From Roridomyces roridus (lineage: Eukaryota; Basidiomycota; Agaricomycetes; Agaricales; Mycenaceae), in NCBI GenBank assembly GCA_029378245.1, contig JARKIF010000015.1:434001-498000 (forward strand): DNA of 64,000 nt, read 5' to 3'. A program made the translations under genes and the position numbers. The notes under the pieces were generated by a model, which worked only from the letters and a program-made list of their open reading frames with translations, was not told the DNA's origin and made no database searches. Below are positions 36,301 to 47,168 of the stretch, one piece after another (the stretch's first letter is position 1; each line of letters begins with the position of its first letter).

Positions 36301-37430
36301 TCAAGCCGTGTCAACACCGAACCTCGGCTTGACCTCGTGCTTCAAAAACTCCTCAATCGAACCAAACTCAACGCCCAACGCCAGGAGCCCGGGGTTCGGT
36401 ACCGGTGTGTCGGTATAAAGACCGCTGTACTCTGCGTGGGCGGCGTACTTGACTATTGTCAACAAAAGCCGATATGGTAACAACCAGGGAATACACGCAC
36501 CATCTCATCCATGAACGCCATCCCCGACTCTGGTGCTGTAGTGAAAGTGACTTCGACGCCCAGAACTGCGAAAGTCGGGCAAATTGCGGAGAACTCGGAC
36601 TAAATACGCACCTTGACCCGTACGTCTGGCCAAATCCGCATACGACGTCGCCTCGTTTACGAGTGGGTACGTCTTGTTGGCCACGGAGGAGTCGCCTTGT
36701 ACGAGGTAGGACTTGAGAAGGGCGAGCGCAGCCGCGGGGACTTGGCGTCCGACCCAGGTAAATGCTTCAATATCCTGTGGAGTTTGGTTCTGTACCGAGA
36801 TGGTGAAACCCGTGGAGGTCTTTTTCAAGATGCTTTGCGCGCTGCAAATTGTCAGCTTTTGATGGCTATAAATTTGGAATATGAAAGTGCACGCACTTCC
36901 AAAGGTTCTCGAGGAAGGCGCCTAGGTGGAGGAACGCGTGAGGGATTCCAGATGATCGTACATGCTCCTCGATCATAGCTTTGCCTAGATGCCCAGGAAA
37001 TGAATGTGAGTTGATCGCTCGCAGCAGAGACGCCGTAGATACCTTCGTAGTGGAAGCAATTCTTGTATTTTCCCCCGGAAATCTTATTTATGCTCGGGAG
37101 GGAGCTGAATCCCAACTTGTGTCAGGTCACGCAACGACAGAACAGAACACCCACGTCGAGACTAGGAATTTGACACCATTTTGTTTGGCCGCCTCGATGA
37201 TATTCCTTCCTTGCATGACTTCATCTTGCAGTTCACCGTCAACCTCGATGGGCTGCTTCACTGGCACTGTGACCTATATCAAATCCGTCAGACAAAGGAC
37301 ACCACTACAATGGAATTTGAAAACAGACCATAAACACACCCTCGCTTCCACGTAGAGCGCTAACGAGGGACGCCTTGTCCAGCGGATCACCCAACAACAC
37401 CGTGTATTTGCTCAAATCGGAGTCAAGAGC
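36301..37430 (-). pseudogene. NmrA-like NAD(P)-binding protein, 5'-truncated
   Basis: Minus-strand exons match the NmrA/HSCARG family of redox-sensing short-chain-dehydrogenase-like proteins: SKYTVLLGDPLDKASLV, GVFMVTVPVKQPIEV, NIIEAAKQNGVKFLV, SLPSINKISGGKY, AMIEEHVRSSGIPHAFL, then FTWVGRQVPAAALALL, and an ending EFLKHEVKPRFGVDTA. Introns with GT-AG ends can be fitted between most blocks. The glycine-rich GATGxxG motif that should begin the protein is absent: upstream of the first block the frame meets a TGA, and no other frame to 37720 has it. The fragment cannot bind dinucleotide normally and is probably a truncated copy. Confidence 0.65.
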
Positions 37431-38334
37431 AAGTCAAGAAAGTCTGCTGGACTTGACGCGCTTCATACTCGGGGTGTTAGTGCCACCTCGTGCGTGATCT
37501 TATCTCAGAAACAAGAAGAGATGTTGCAAAGATACATTCACGCGAGCAATAGTCAACGGTATGGCAGCCAGGGCGCGGCCAACGCACTAGAGTATTTCGA
37601 AGATCATGGTGAAATATGGAGGGAGCAGCCGGATTCCTTCTGTCTGTTCATGTCCTGCCAGTGTAGTATAAAGGGGTCAAGATGAAATGAGCACTGACAC
37701 TGTTTATCGACGAGGAATAGCATTCTATGATGGTTTGTAGGAATAGCAAAAATCGATGTACAAGCGGGAACCATTGTCATTTGGGCGCCGGTGAGGTGAG
37801 CCTGGTAGTCGTCAGTACCGAGGATGAAAGAGCGAATCAAAGAGCGTACCGTGCCATCTCCTGCTTGATCGCACCCCAGCTCGGGAGACCGTATATCCCG
37901 GGAAGGTCGTTCCAGATCTTCGCCTGCTCCTCGTTGAATACGGTGCTTGCGGCGGTTTGACATAGTGTGCAAGCGCCTGACATATACATTGGCCCGAGCG
38001 GATCGACCCGCAGCGAGTCCATAAGTGAGTCCCTAGTCCTCTCTACAGCGGCACGACAGGTACTCAAGCAGCCCTGGGTTCTGTTCAGGGCTCTGTGGGC
38101 GGGGTATGCCTTCCGCTGCCTCTGGATTAAAATTGAAGTGGCCAGGACGCAGAGCGTCTTGTCGGCATTCGAGAGATGGGCGCGTGAGCCTCCGTTCATG
38201 AGGACACCAGCCATGACTACTTCGTGGATATCCCGCTGGTAATGCTTGTTATTGCACGCGTAGAACGCAGCAGGGAGAATGGAGACGAGTCCTGTTTCCC
38301 TGGCGAGGCTGATGGCGTGAACGTGGATGCCGGG

Positions 38335-38753
38335 ACAAGGGGGCACCGGGATCGAAATTTCGTACCGGGGGAGGGGGGGGGGTGGTCCCGAGCGGGCTCG
38401 AAAAAAACTTCTACCTGTATATTAGTAAAGGTGTTTTGGAGCATGTAAACACCATTTTACCAGTTCAGATTGTGCTATAACCACTCAGGGTAGCCTCCCA
38501 ACCACCAGAACTTTGAATTGATCGAAATTTCCAAATTGGGACTGATATATTACATAGTACAGCCTGTCCTGACAAGACATTCCCACAGAAAACAAGTGGA
38601 TCATTGCTCAGGCAGACATGAGATGGGTCTGATTGACACTGGGGCCCTTCAACAAGCTTGTAATCAATATTTTTTGTATGGTTGGGAGCCGCAGATTGCT
38701 CGGACCGCTGGTAAATCACATGACCGTGGGAATGATCTGCCTTATATAGGAGG

Positions 38754-38788
<35 letters not shown>

Positions 38789-38853
38789 CCAGCCAGGGTC
38801 GAAAAAAACTTTTCGACCCTATATCCGAAATTCCGATCCCGATGCCCCCTTGT
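38335..38853. mobile_element. 519-bp TIR element with 6-bp TSD and poly-G tracts
   Basis: Inverted ends ACAAGGGGGCACCGGGATCG / ACAAGGGGGCATCGGGATCG (one mismatch in 20), continuing into AATTTCG. Flanked by 6-bp GCCGGG at 38329-38334 and 38854-38859. Inside each end is a G-run followed by CTCGAAAAAAACTT or GTCGAAAAAAACTT, in the same orientation. No coding. A 6-bp duplication is uncommon among described cut-and-paste superfamilies (for example Dada-type elements have 6-7 bp). Confidence 0.85.
38757..38787 (+). repeat. 31-nt poly-G tract
   Basis: Thirty-one uninterrupted G residues preceded by GGAGGGGA-like sequence. The true length may differ because such runs are hard to sequence. Confidence 0.8.
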
Positions 38854-39400
38854 GCCGGGATATTGGGCGATGGGAAGAGCGAGGCTGGTGTAACGAGACT
38901 GAAGCAGCTTGAGGCTGGTCTTGAATTTGTCGAAAGTGGACGGGTAGCACTCTTCAAGGCGCTGCAGCGCCTCGTCACGCAGCTCCTCGAATCCGTACTT
39001 TTTGCCCAGGCGCCACATGGCTGCGACTAGGTCAAAGGACTTTTGCGACGTCTGAAAGAACTTTCTGGAGCCGATGAGTACCATCCTCGAGCGCAGAGTA
39101 AGGGGACGCGCCGATCGTACAGAGCCATCAAGACAAGCTCGACGTCGTTGGCGTTGTCGTCGTAAAGATGCACCAGCGGCTGGCCATCGACCTTGGAGTC
39201 ATCATCTCCCGGCGCATGCCCCACCTCGAACATGTCTTTGAAGACGGTGGAACTCGCGGCGAGGATACTGTTGTGCACCCGGAACTGCGTCATCTCGGCC
39301 TGGAGGACGACGCTGCCATCAGAGTACCATACTTTCGACCGGATGATAACCTCAGCGGTGTCTTCCTCTCGGGGGGCGCTTCACTCTCGGTGGGGAGTCC

Positions 39401-40739
39401 ATCTGAATCTTGTGGTGATGAGGGGAAGAAGAAAGAGGCGGATTGCGGCTGTGTCGCTCGGATCATTCGGATGTCTTGGCGGGGGATCATATGAGATTAG
39501 ATTAGGAATCAACCACGGGGTCAGATCAGGTGGAAGATTCCTACAATCGCACCCAAAATGTGAGCGAGAGCCATCACTGGCAGACTCACACAAGACACCT
39601 TCCTTCAAGCTGACTCTTATCTCCTGGCTTGTTTTATCAGGCTTGAGTCGGGTGATATCTGGGAGAGCCGATATAGACGTACCCCTGGCGCATACGCCAG
39701 AACTCCCGCTCGTCCAGCAATTGGACGAGGGATTGGCACATGGGGGCATTGGTCGGCTTGGATTATTGGGCTCGAGCGGAGGGGTTTATAGCCCGACGCC
39801 GGTCTGGGACTGTTGAGCGTAAGCCATTCATTCTATACATACCGCCCAGGGTTTTTTTCTTCTCGTCGATGTTTGTTTCATACTTAATTGAAACCCGTCG
39901 ACGTCGCCACTGTCGATACATTTCAGATGGCCGTCTTTTGAGCCACAATGCGATGTTGTACATTCCATGTTTTAGTATGAGCAGAATGCTCACTCCGTTC
40001 AGTGGTGCCGCAGTCAGGATAAGTAGTAGGCTCGGACCAGCACTATATTGCAGTAGATAATTACTTCTCTTGGTACTAATTCCTCCCCCGCAAAAGTACC
40101 AACGAGGGCTGGTTCGAGTCTAGATAAGTAGCGTCAGCTCGGACCCAGAGACACGCGATAAGAGTTTCTGAGTTTCAGCTCAGCCGCCAGACTCCGAGTC
40201 CCACTCGTCTTGCCGTTAGCAACCATCCAAGGACCAAGCGTTCTGGGATTAACTTGGGATCTCCGATCAACAGAGAGCAGGAGCGATCCGTCAGAATGAT
40301 GCTGGGATCTATATCAGATGATCTAGAGTTCTGTCTACGAGAGACTAGCTGGGATCCACTATGCGGCACTGGCTGTGCCGGCCTTGTCCTGTTTCAGAAA
40401 TCTTGCAGAAATTTCCCTTGCACAGCAAGACGACTAAGCCTCACTACCGACCCACCTTTGCCCGCTCTGGCTTGGCTCTGACGAACAACTGACAAATCAC
40501 GACTCTGATACTTTCAACTCCTCCGTCGGACGTCCTGTGGTAAAAACGGGTGTCCAACCGGAATGCACAAGAGGACAAGTGAATTGGGGTTGGGTACTGG
40601 GTGGAAGCCCTGGTACAAACCAGGGAGGTATCTAGGTGAACTACTCAAGCTTTTATATGTAGATAAAAGAAAGTATCAGGGACATGCGGTACAGATAGGA
40701 AGATAACACCAGGAATGAGATAGGAAAAATAGGGCCTGG
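39401..40739. other. Intergenic
   Basis: No recognised gene, RNA or repeat. Confidence 0.45.
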
Positions 40740-41699
40740 AGAAATTGCCGCAGGTGGCGCAATTGCGGCAATCTGCGCCAGTGTTGGCGCCGCACATGTC
40801 ATCCAGGGTGAGATTATATGTTTATCTGGTTGATAGTGGGTCCCAAGGACCGCGAAGACCCTCAACGTCAAGACGCCCGCAGGGTTTTCGCCGGCACGGC
40901 CAATGTTCTCTTTTGACATCTGGCCGTGCAGTACACTCTGGGGGAGCCTTTCAACCTCAACGGCGACACATTCGACGAGATTCATAACCGGCAGTCTCTT
41001 ACTCGCCACTCCGCCTGGTGTTCATGTGCTCCAGTTCATGCTAGCGCAGCATCGTGGTGTTGGCTCTGTCATCGGCGGGAGCAGCCGCTTCTTTGAGGCG
41101 CACACACGGTACGATGATTCTCCACGGCTCACCTTTTTTAACCGCGTCCGTCAAAATCCCGCCGTCAAGCCTGAAATTCCGGTCATCTTGGAGGGAAGAC
41201 AGATATCCTCTGTCGCGGATATCCCCCCACCCCCTCCGCCGCCGCCGAGGCCAAAACCGAAGCCCTTGCACGGACAGTCCAGGACGCGCAAGACTCAAGA
41301 GTCGACGACAGTGCCGATGAAGTAGACTCGGGTGTGGGGGAGGAGGAACCGAAGCCGAAGAGAACAAAGTGGGCGCCTGCTGCTACTCCCCCGGGTGTGC
41401 GGCGTAGTACGCGGCAAAGAAGTAAGCGGGGTGTGAATAAACCTATCGAGACAGACTAAGTAGTTTACAATAGAATGAATTGACTGGAATTGGTGTACGG
41501 AATGTTCAAAATGTGGGCAAAATGCATACTTGATATGTACTCAAATTACCGTCTGTGACTGGCGGCAAGTCGGCGCCAGGTAGAATTCAAGCTGAGCGCG
41601 ATCGGCGCCAGCGGATGTCACACTGGCGCCGTCACGCGGGTAATTTGGCGCCGATCATTGCGCCAATTGCGCCACTTGCGCCCCCGGCGGCAATTTCTT
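40740..41699. mobile_element. Candidate GGCGC-rich inverted-repeat element
   Basis: GAAATTGCCGC opens at about 40741 and GCGGCAATTTC closes near 41698. Both flanks carry several GGCGCAATT/GGCGCC motifs (40755-40795 and 41575-41685). No target duplication is evident. Inside, a + frame ending at the TAA at 41457-41459 reads a charged tail (EEEPKPKRTKWAP, RRSTRQRSKRG) without an ATG, so it may be the remnant of a transposon gene. Confidence 0.5.
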
Positions 41700-41875
41700 C
41701 GTGCCCGGCAAAATACCATGCGGTCAATGTCAGCTGCTACTCGACCATGTGGTCAAGCTTGGAAATCCAACACATCCGCCACCGTGTGAGCACTGAGGCT
41801 GTGAGCAGTGTATCCTATCTGCTGCAAACAATGATAATCCTTCCATGACCAATATCTGGCATTAACCTGTACCGC

Positions 41876-43297
41876 TGACGAATGTGCTCTAAACCTAAGG
41901 GAGAAACCCAACACCACTGTATCGTATACGGTGGTACACAGGAATAAGCAAGTAGCTTATTTAGATAACCAACACAGACACGAGCTCGTAGCGAGTGTAT
42001 TCAATCAAGTGTTCAGACGAGTAAAAGTCCCAATACAGGTCCTTATACAGGTAGTAGGTTGTGGAGGGAGAAAGTAATAAGTTTATTCCGAAGGAAAGTG
42101 GTATTTCCAAGGGACGGGTATTAGGTTCAGTCGAGACTGGAACAAGGAACCCTTTTGGTAGATTGTATAGCTTCTCAGCTGTAGTTGATAAGATTGATGT
42201 AGTAGGTGGGTTGGTGGTCAAACACCGATCGTATTCCTTATTCCGAAACTTCACAACTCGATTCTATTCTTCTTCCCGACTGGTACTGAGATTCCCTAGC
42301 CAAATACGACGATGTTCCAACGACTTGACTTGACTGATTGCTTGATAGATTCTTGATTGAGGCGAGTACGACGATTTGGTTTCAACGATGACGACGATTC
42401 CGATTCAAAATAATATGATTCCAACTAGTACAAACTTTAAGAAGCCACTATCCAACACAGTGCACCTCGAAAGCCCAAGCACAACCCTTTAGAGACGCTA
42501 ATGCGTACAACAGACGGGGGTGATTGTTCGGCTCCCAAGGGAACACTCTACCTAGTTATATACAAGTCCGGCAATCTAATAAATAATACAGGAATGCGAT
42601 CTTTGCAACGCAATTAGGGTATCCTTGCTATTTCATTGGTCTACAGGTTGGATGGCGCCATCCTCGCACCATCCCAAGCTCAGTCAGCCGTCGATCCATC
42701 ATGTTTCAGTTTGGTAAGGCTGATGCCGAGGGTCGGAAGTCGAGTTCCATTATTCCCGTCTTTCCTCCTTTGCGCTATCGTTCCAGGACCGGATAGTACT
42801 GGCCCGTGGCTTTAATTTGATACCCACATCTTGGGTATCCCGTCGTTAAAGACACCATTCCGAAGTCCACAAGTAGTGATTCCAGAGTGCTCCCGTGTTC
42901 CGATATCACGGACCAGGCACACGATCTTCCGGCGCCATCATTCCGGTTGGTAATGACTCCAGCTGAGGCCTCGATCGTGATCGATGACTCAACCGTCCGC
43001 TTATTCCCAATTGCTGCTAATTCCCTTGTAACCATCGGATTGAACCAGAGCTCAACGACTTGGTTATAAGATATTCCCATTGGTAAGAGGACTAGCACGA
43101 ACTCCTACGTGTTTCGGAGTGGGTCCGTCAGTCATCTTAGGTTCCCCTTCGACCCGTACAGTACACCATGCATCGTAATCCTACTAGCTGCTTCTGGGCT
43201 CAGCACTAGCGCTCTCGTGAGATGATACTACTGTTGGTTATAAGAGAAATCGCGAAATTTCACGTATTCCTAGCGTGTTCATTTTGCAGGCGTATCA
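41876..43297 (-). mobile_element. Second solo LTR, inverted relative of the 3973-5436 LTR
   Basis: The left end TGACGAATGTGCTCTAAACC aligns with the complement of the first LTR's 3' end; the right end ...GGCGTATCA aligns with the complement of its TGATAAGC start. Internal shared blocks include CACTCCGAAAC, ACTGTACGGG and GCTGAGCCC/GTTGAGCCC. The length, 1422 bp, compares with 1464 bp. Flanking pentamers (ACCGC, CCGAA) differ, so the insertion is older or one end is mis-set. It directly abuts the Plavaka-type coding fragment. Confidence 0.75.
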
Positions 43298-45287
43298 CCG
43301 AACCGCACAACACCATCGTCCTCACTCTCATCTTCACCTTTGCAACATGGCACGCATACGCCAAACTCCGTCTACACACCGATTCAACTATTGGGTCCTT
43401 CCGCAACGTCACTACCGAGCTCGGCATGCGCGCGCGGCAGTTTGCAGATTCTACTTGCAAGGAATATGTTACTTATGAACTGCCCGGTGAATTCAAGCGA
43501 CGTGCTCGACGCCAGGCGAAGACGAAAGCCGCAGCTGGGGCTCCTGCGCCCACCACCTCCAATGCCGCCTCCAACTCCAAGAAACGAAAGGAGTGGAACC
43601 TTGCGACCTACAAATGGCATTCGCTGGGCGACTACGCCGATACAATCGTGGAAGTCGGAACAACTGATTCATATTCGACGCAAATCGTAAGCAGTCTCTT
43701 GCCACAAATATCGCTGTTCATCAATTCACTTCCAGGGCGAGCTTGCGCACCGACTGGTGAAACGACTTTACGCTCGAACCAACAAACACCAGTTTGAGCG
43801 CCAAATTGCTACTCACGAGCGTCGCCAACGGCTTCTAAGGGCGGTCCAGAGGAACATACAGGATGCAGCAGCCCGAAAAGAATCACAGGATGCTGCAGGC
43901 CAAAACGATTCCGAATCACAATCCCCCGCCGACTCCTCTGCCAAAAAGAAGTCCAAGAACGTGCTCGCCCCCGAGGAGGATACCCTACCACGTACTCCTC
44001 CTCGACAGCATCACCACATTTCGGAGTCAAGGAAGACCTGGCTCCATGCTCTGCATTGGCCTGCAGAAAATCCAAACGACCCCGCACTCAAGGTGATACT
44101 GTTTCTCTCCTGAATTCTCATAACTCACGCTGAAGCAGGACTTTCTCCACGACTTGAAATCCCATTTGCTTAGTCGTCTCCTGGGCCAGGCCTACGATGG
44201 CGACGAAACAAAATTCTCTGAGCAGGATCTCTCCGATGTGGTCATCACAAAGGACAGACTATACACCCATTGTTTCCTCCGCATCAACTACACCTCCTAC
44301 GACCTTTGCCGTGATGAGGACACCCTCAACCCCCGTACTCGCCCCGATTTCATCGTCGCTGCACATGAGGAAGAGGACGAAGCCTCCGCCCATCCGTACT
44401 GGTATGGCCGTATCCTCGGCATCTTTCACGCGGATGTGCGCCACATCGGAGAGAAATCTCTGAATAGATACAAGACGCACCGCATGGAATTCCTTTGGGT
44501 TCGGTGGTTCGGACGAGATATGGACTTCCCTGGGGGATGGAACCAGAAACGACTCCATCGTGTCGGGTTCATTGACGCCTCTGAACCCGACAGTGGTGCA
44601 TTTGGATTCCTAGACCCAGCCGAGGTCATCCGCGCTGCCCATCTAATTCCAGCTTTTCACTACGGACGGACCAAAGATCTTCTTGGTCCCTCTCCGTTTG
44701 GACGCCATTTCGACTCCGAAAACGACGAAGACTATTATTTCTACTACGTCAATCAGTAAGCTGGGCGTTCATCCATTTGCCTCGTACTTAATTATCTTGT
44801 CAGTTTCGTAGACCGCGATATGTTTATGCGTTACTCTGGCGACGGGTCAGTTGGCCATAAAACTCGCAAGACGGGGACATTGGAAGCGACAACCGAGGGC
44901 GAAGAGCGCATGGATGTCGAATGTCCTGAGGAGGATACCACGATTGACTTGAGTTTGACGGCAGATGGGGTGGAGGAGGAAGCAAAGTCGGACGCTGAAA
45001 GCGAGGATGGTGAGGCTCCTCACAGTGATTCAGATGATTCAGATGATTCAGATGGAGTGGGCCCCGCCGATGAGGAGGAGGAAGGCAACATCGCGCCTGG
45101 AACGGAGCAAAGTGACGAGGATTTTCTTGATTCAGTCGGATACGATGCTTTTGAGGCACACATATCTTGGGTAGCATTCTTTTTACGAAGATCAGAATGT
45201 TTTCAACGAGTTTTCCGAATTTTCTATTGCCTTGGGACGCGAGAACGCGTCTTTTTGTTTGTTTGTGTGACGCGTCGCGGACTTTAA
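43298..45287 (+). pseudogene. Plavaka-type transposase, C-terminal half
   Basis: Exons 43298-43686, 43736-44092, 44139-44755 and 44804-45287 stay in frame and match the C-terminal part of Plavaka transposases, an agaricomycete CACTA-related group: TIVLTLIFTFATWHAYAKLR at the start, GELAHRLVKRLYARTNK, MEFLWVRWFGRDMDFPGGW, GFLDPAEVIRAAHLIPAF and FVDRDMFMRY. The tail is acidic (SDDSDDSDG). The N-terminal half with the DDE-like core is absent, since coding begins right at the edge of the 41876-43297 LTR. It is a fragment, though nothing in the remaining exons is broken. Confidence 0.8.
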
Positions 45288-45331
45288 AATCCGAAGCGCA
45301 TCAAGAGCGCGACTTGTTCTTGACCACCACC

Positions 45332-47038
45332 ATGCCTTCCTCTGGCCCTTCCGCTCCTTCTCATTCTCCTCCCTCACCCGCCTCCTCTTCATCCTCTGAC
45401 CCTCCTCCAACCAACGCCAAACGGAAATTCGACGAGATAGTCGCGTCGCTGGGGCGACTGCCAGACCCTAACGAGAAGCGCAAACGTTCGAAACGCGACA
45501 GTCTGTGAGTGCACTGTCCATCCTTCATGTCTTCATTCGCTGACGCGTTCACAGCGAGACGAAGTCATCCTCCGACAAGCTCCTCGCCCTACCCAAGTTC
45601 TTCGCGCGCGGTGTGCATCCCTTCCTCGATCTCGGCTTAGTACTCCATTACGGCGCGCTCGCTCACTGGCCTGCGCCTCAGCCGTCGGGCGACGCGGCCA
45701 ATGCCATGCCAGCTCCCTCTGCGCAGTACGTCATCCATCTTTCTTTTCTCTTACCCGCCTCGTCATCTTGCCTCAGGGAGCTCGACGAGGCCAAACTCTA
45801 CGGGGACGCATTTAACAAGATGATAGCTATTTGGCCCGACTCCGTGGACATCTTGCGCGAATTTTACAAAGACGATGCTGAGTGGAAGCGTATTGTAAAA
45901 GTGGTGCGTCATGTACACACTCTGCTTCTTTCCTCTAAACTCATTCTTGCTTCATTTTCGTGAAGCCGCCCACGCGTCCCGACAAGGAGATACTGCTGGT
46001 TTGAAGAAGAAGTCCATATATGCCCTTCCTCCCCATCTCCCCTTCTTTAACCCACCGTTCGGCGAGCTCTCCGACAAGTCAGATCGCGGGCTCAAACACC
46101 CACAAATTCGCCTGTTCCTCGTACCCCCTCCGATGGCCATTATTCTCTGCAGTGTGGAGGTTCCGAAGGCGACGGAAGGTCAGGAAGCAATGGACGGTCA
46201 GGATGCGACGGACGGCGAGGAAGCGACGAACGGTCAACACGCGACGGACGGCGAGGAAGCAACAAACGGTCAAGATGCTAGCCAGGCGATCCCTCAACCG
46301 ACCATCGAGGCTGAGAAGTGCGTCTTCTAACGGTCTCATATATGCGCCTGTTCTGATCTCCTGCGCGCTGCTAGCATGCGCAAGGGACTGCTGGACGGCA
46401 GTATTACCCTGACGGCTGCGCAATACCCGTGTTGTTTCTACCCTTCGCTGGACTTCATCTACGATCCCAACAACCCACAGCTCGGACTCTTCAGGAGCGA
46501 TTTACTCCTCCGTGCATGTTTCCCCATGTTCTTCCAATCTCAGACTGACCTCGTGTGCAGATCCTACGTCATATTTGGACAACGCCAGATTCCGCTCTCA
46601 AGGGCCCCGATGATGGCACCCCGAAGACAGGGCATGCAAGAGCCCTCGGCGCGCGTCAAGTTACGGGACGATGGGTCGCCTACGCCTGCTGCCAGGCAAG
46701 TCACTGGACTCTCCTTTGTTCGCCGCTGATGCATAAGCAGGCTCGCACCATGCTTTCTAGCCACAACTGGACGACCAAGGATCGCAAATACAGTTACGTG
46801 ACTCTTTTCGACAACGTGGTTAAGCTCTTCGAGACCAACCCGACAGCGGATTGGGTTGTCGAGACCCTCGAATGGTTCCAGACGTACGTCTCTCGCCGGC
46901 TTTCTGCATATCTTCCCATTCCATCTCAGCAGCATCTTCGGCTCCGGCGACTTTGACGACGAAGGCTCGGACGACGACGATATGAACGACATTAATGCCC
47001 TGATTCTTAAGAACCAGGCAGCCGCTGCTGCCTCGTAA
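45332..47038 (+). CDS. DUF6698-like agaricomycete protein
   Basis: About six exons; clear ones are 45332-45504, 45555-45725, 45777-45903, then to 46317, 46375 onward, and the last ending QAAAAAS at 47038. The N-terminus is S/P-rich with a nuclear-localisation-like RKFDE...NEKRKRSKR. A helical region follows (LYGDAFNKMIAIWPDSV, then EWKRIV), then a minisatellite-coded segment of AT(D/E)G(Q/E)EA repeats (46170-46280). The conserved end has HARALGARQVTGRWVAYA and FDNVVKLFETNPTADWV. I match this from memory to a family often called DUF6698, abundant in mushroom genomes; function unknown. The junction after 45903 could not be phased cleanly. It starts only 45 bp after the Plavaka frame ends. Confidence 0.6.
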
Positions 47039-47168
47039 TCGTACGTATCATGTGCTCATTTCTTTCCACCATTTGACACTCCTCCAGACACTCGTTTCCT
47101 CCTTGCTGCCTCCCATGTACGCCCTCGTTTGCCTCGGCTACTTGATACTCATCTGTTTCTTCTAGACC

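Larger units (their letters stand above)
37837..39400 (-). pseudogene. BTB/POZ protein split by a 519-bp transposon
   Basis: The N-terminal part (39400 to 38860) has the BTB pattern of agaricomycete proteins: SKVWYSDGSVVLQAEMTQFR, FKDMFEVGHAPG, LVHLYDDNANDVELVLMALY and MWRLGKKYGFEELRDEALQR. The C-terminal part (38328 to 37837) reads HVHAISLARETGLVSILPAA, then CTLCQTAAS and IWNDLPGIYGLPSW. A 519-bp element lies between; removing it and one GCCGGG copy restores LPIAQYPGIHVHAISLA in frame. A reading-frame change near 39085-39115 (after LYDRR) and the unclear first exon suggest further decay. Such proteins usually form dimers or bind Cul3 ligases. Confidence 0.75.

Noticed and set aside
38716..38978. 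Proline-run proteins near the BTB gene
   Set aside because: The proline run is the complement of the poly-G tract inside a transposon.
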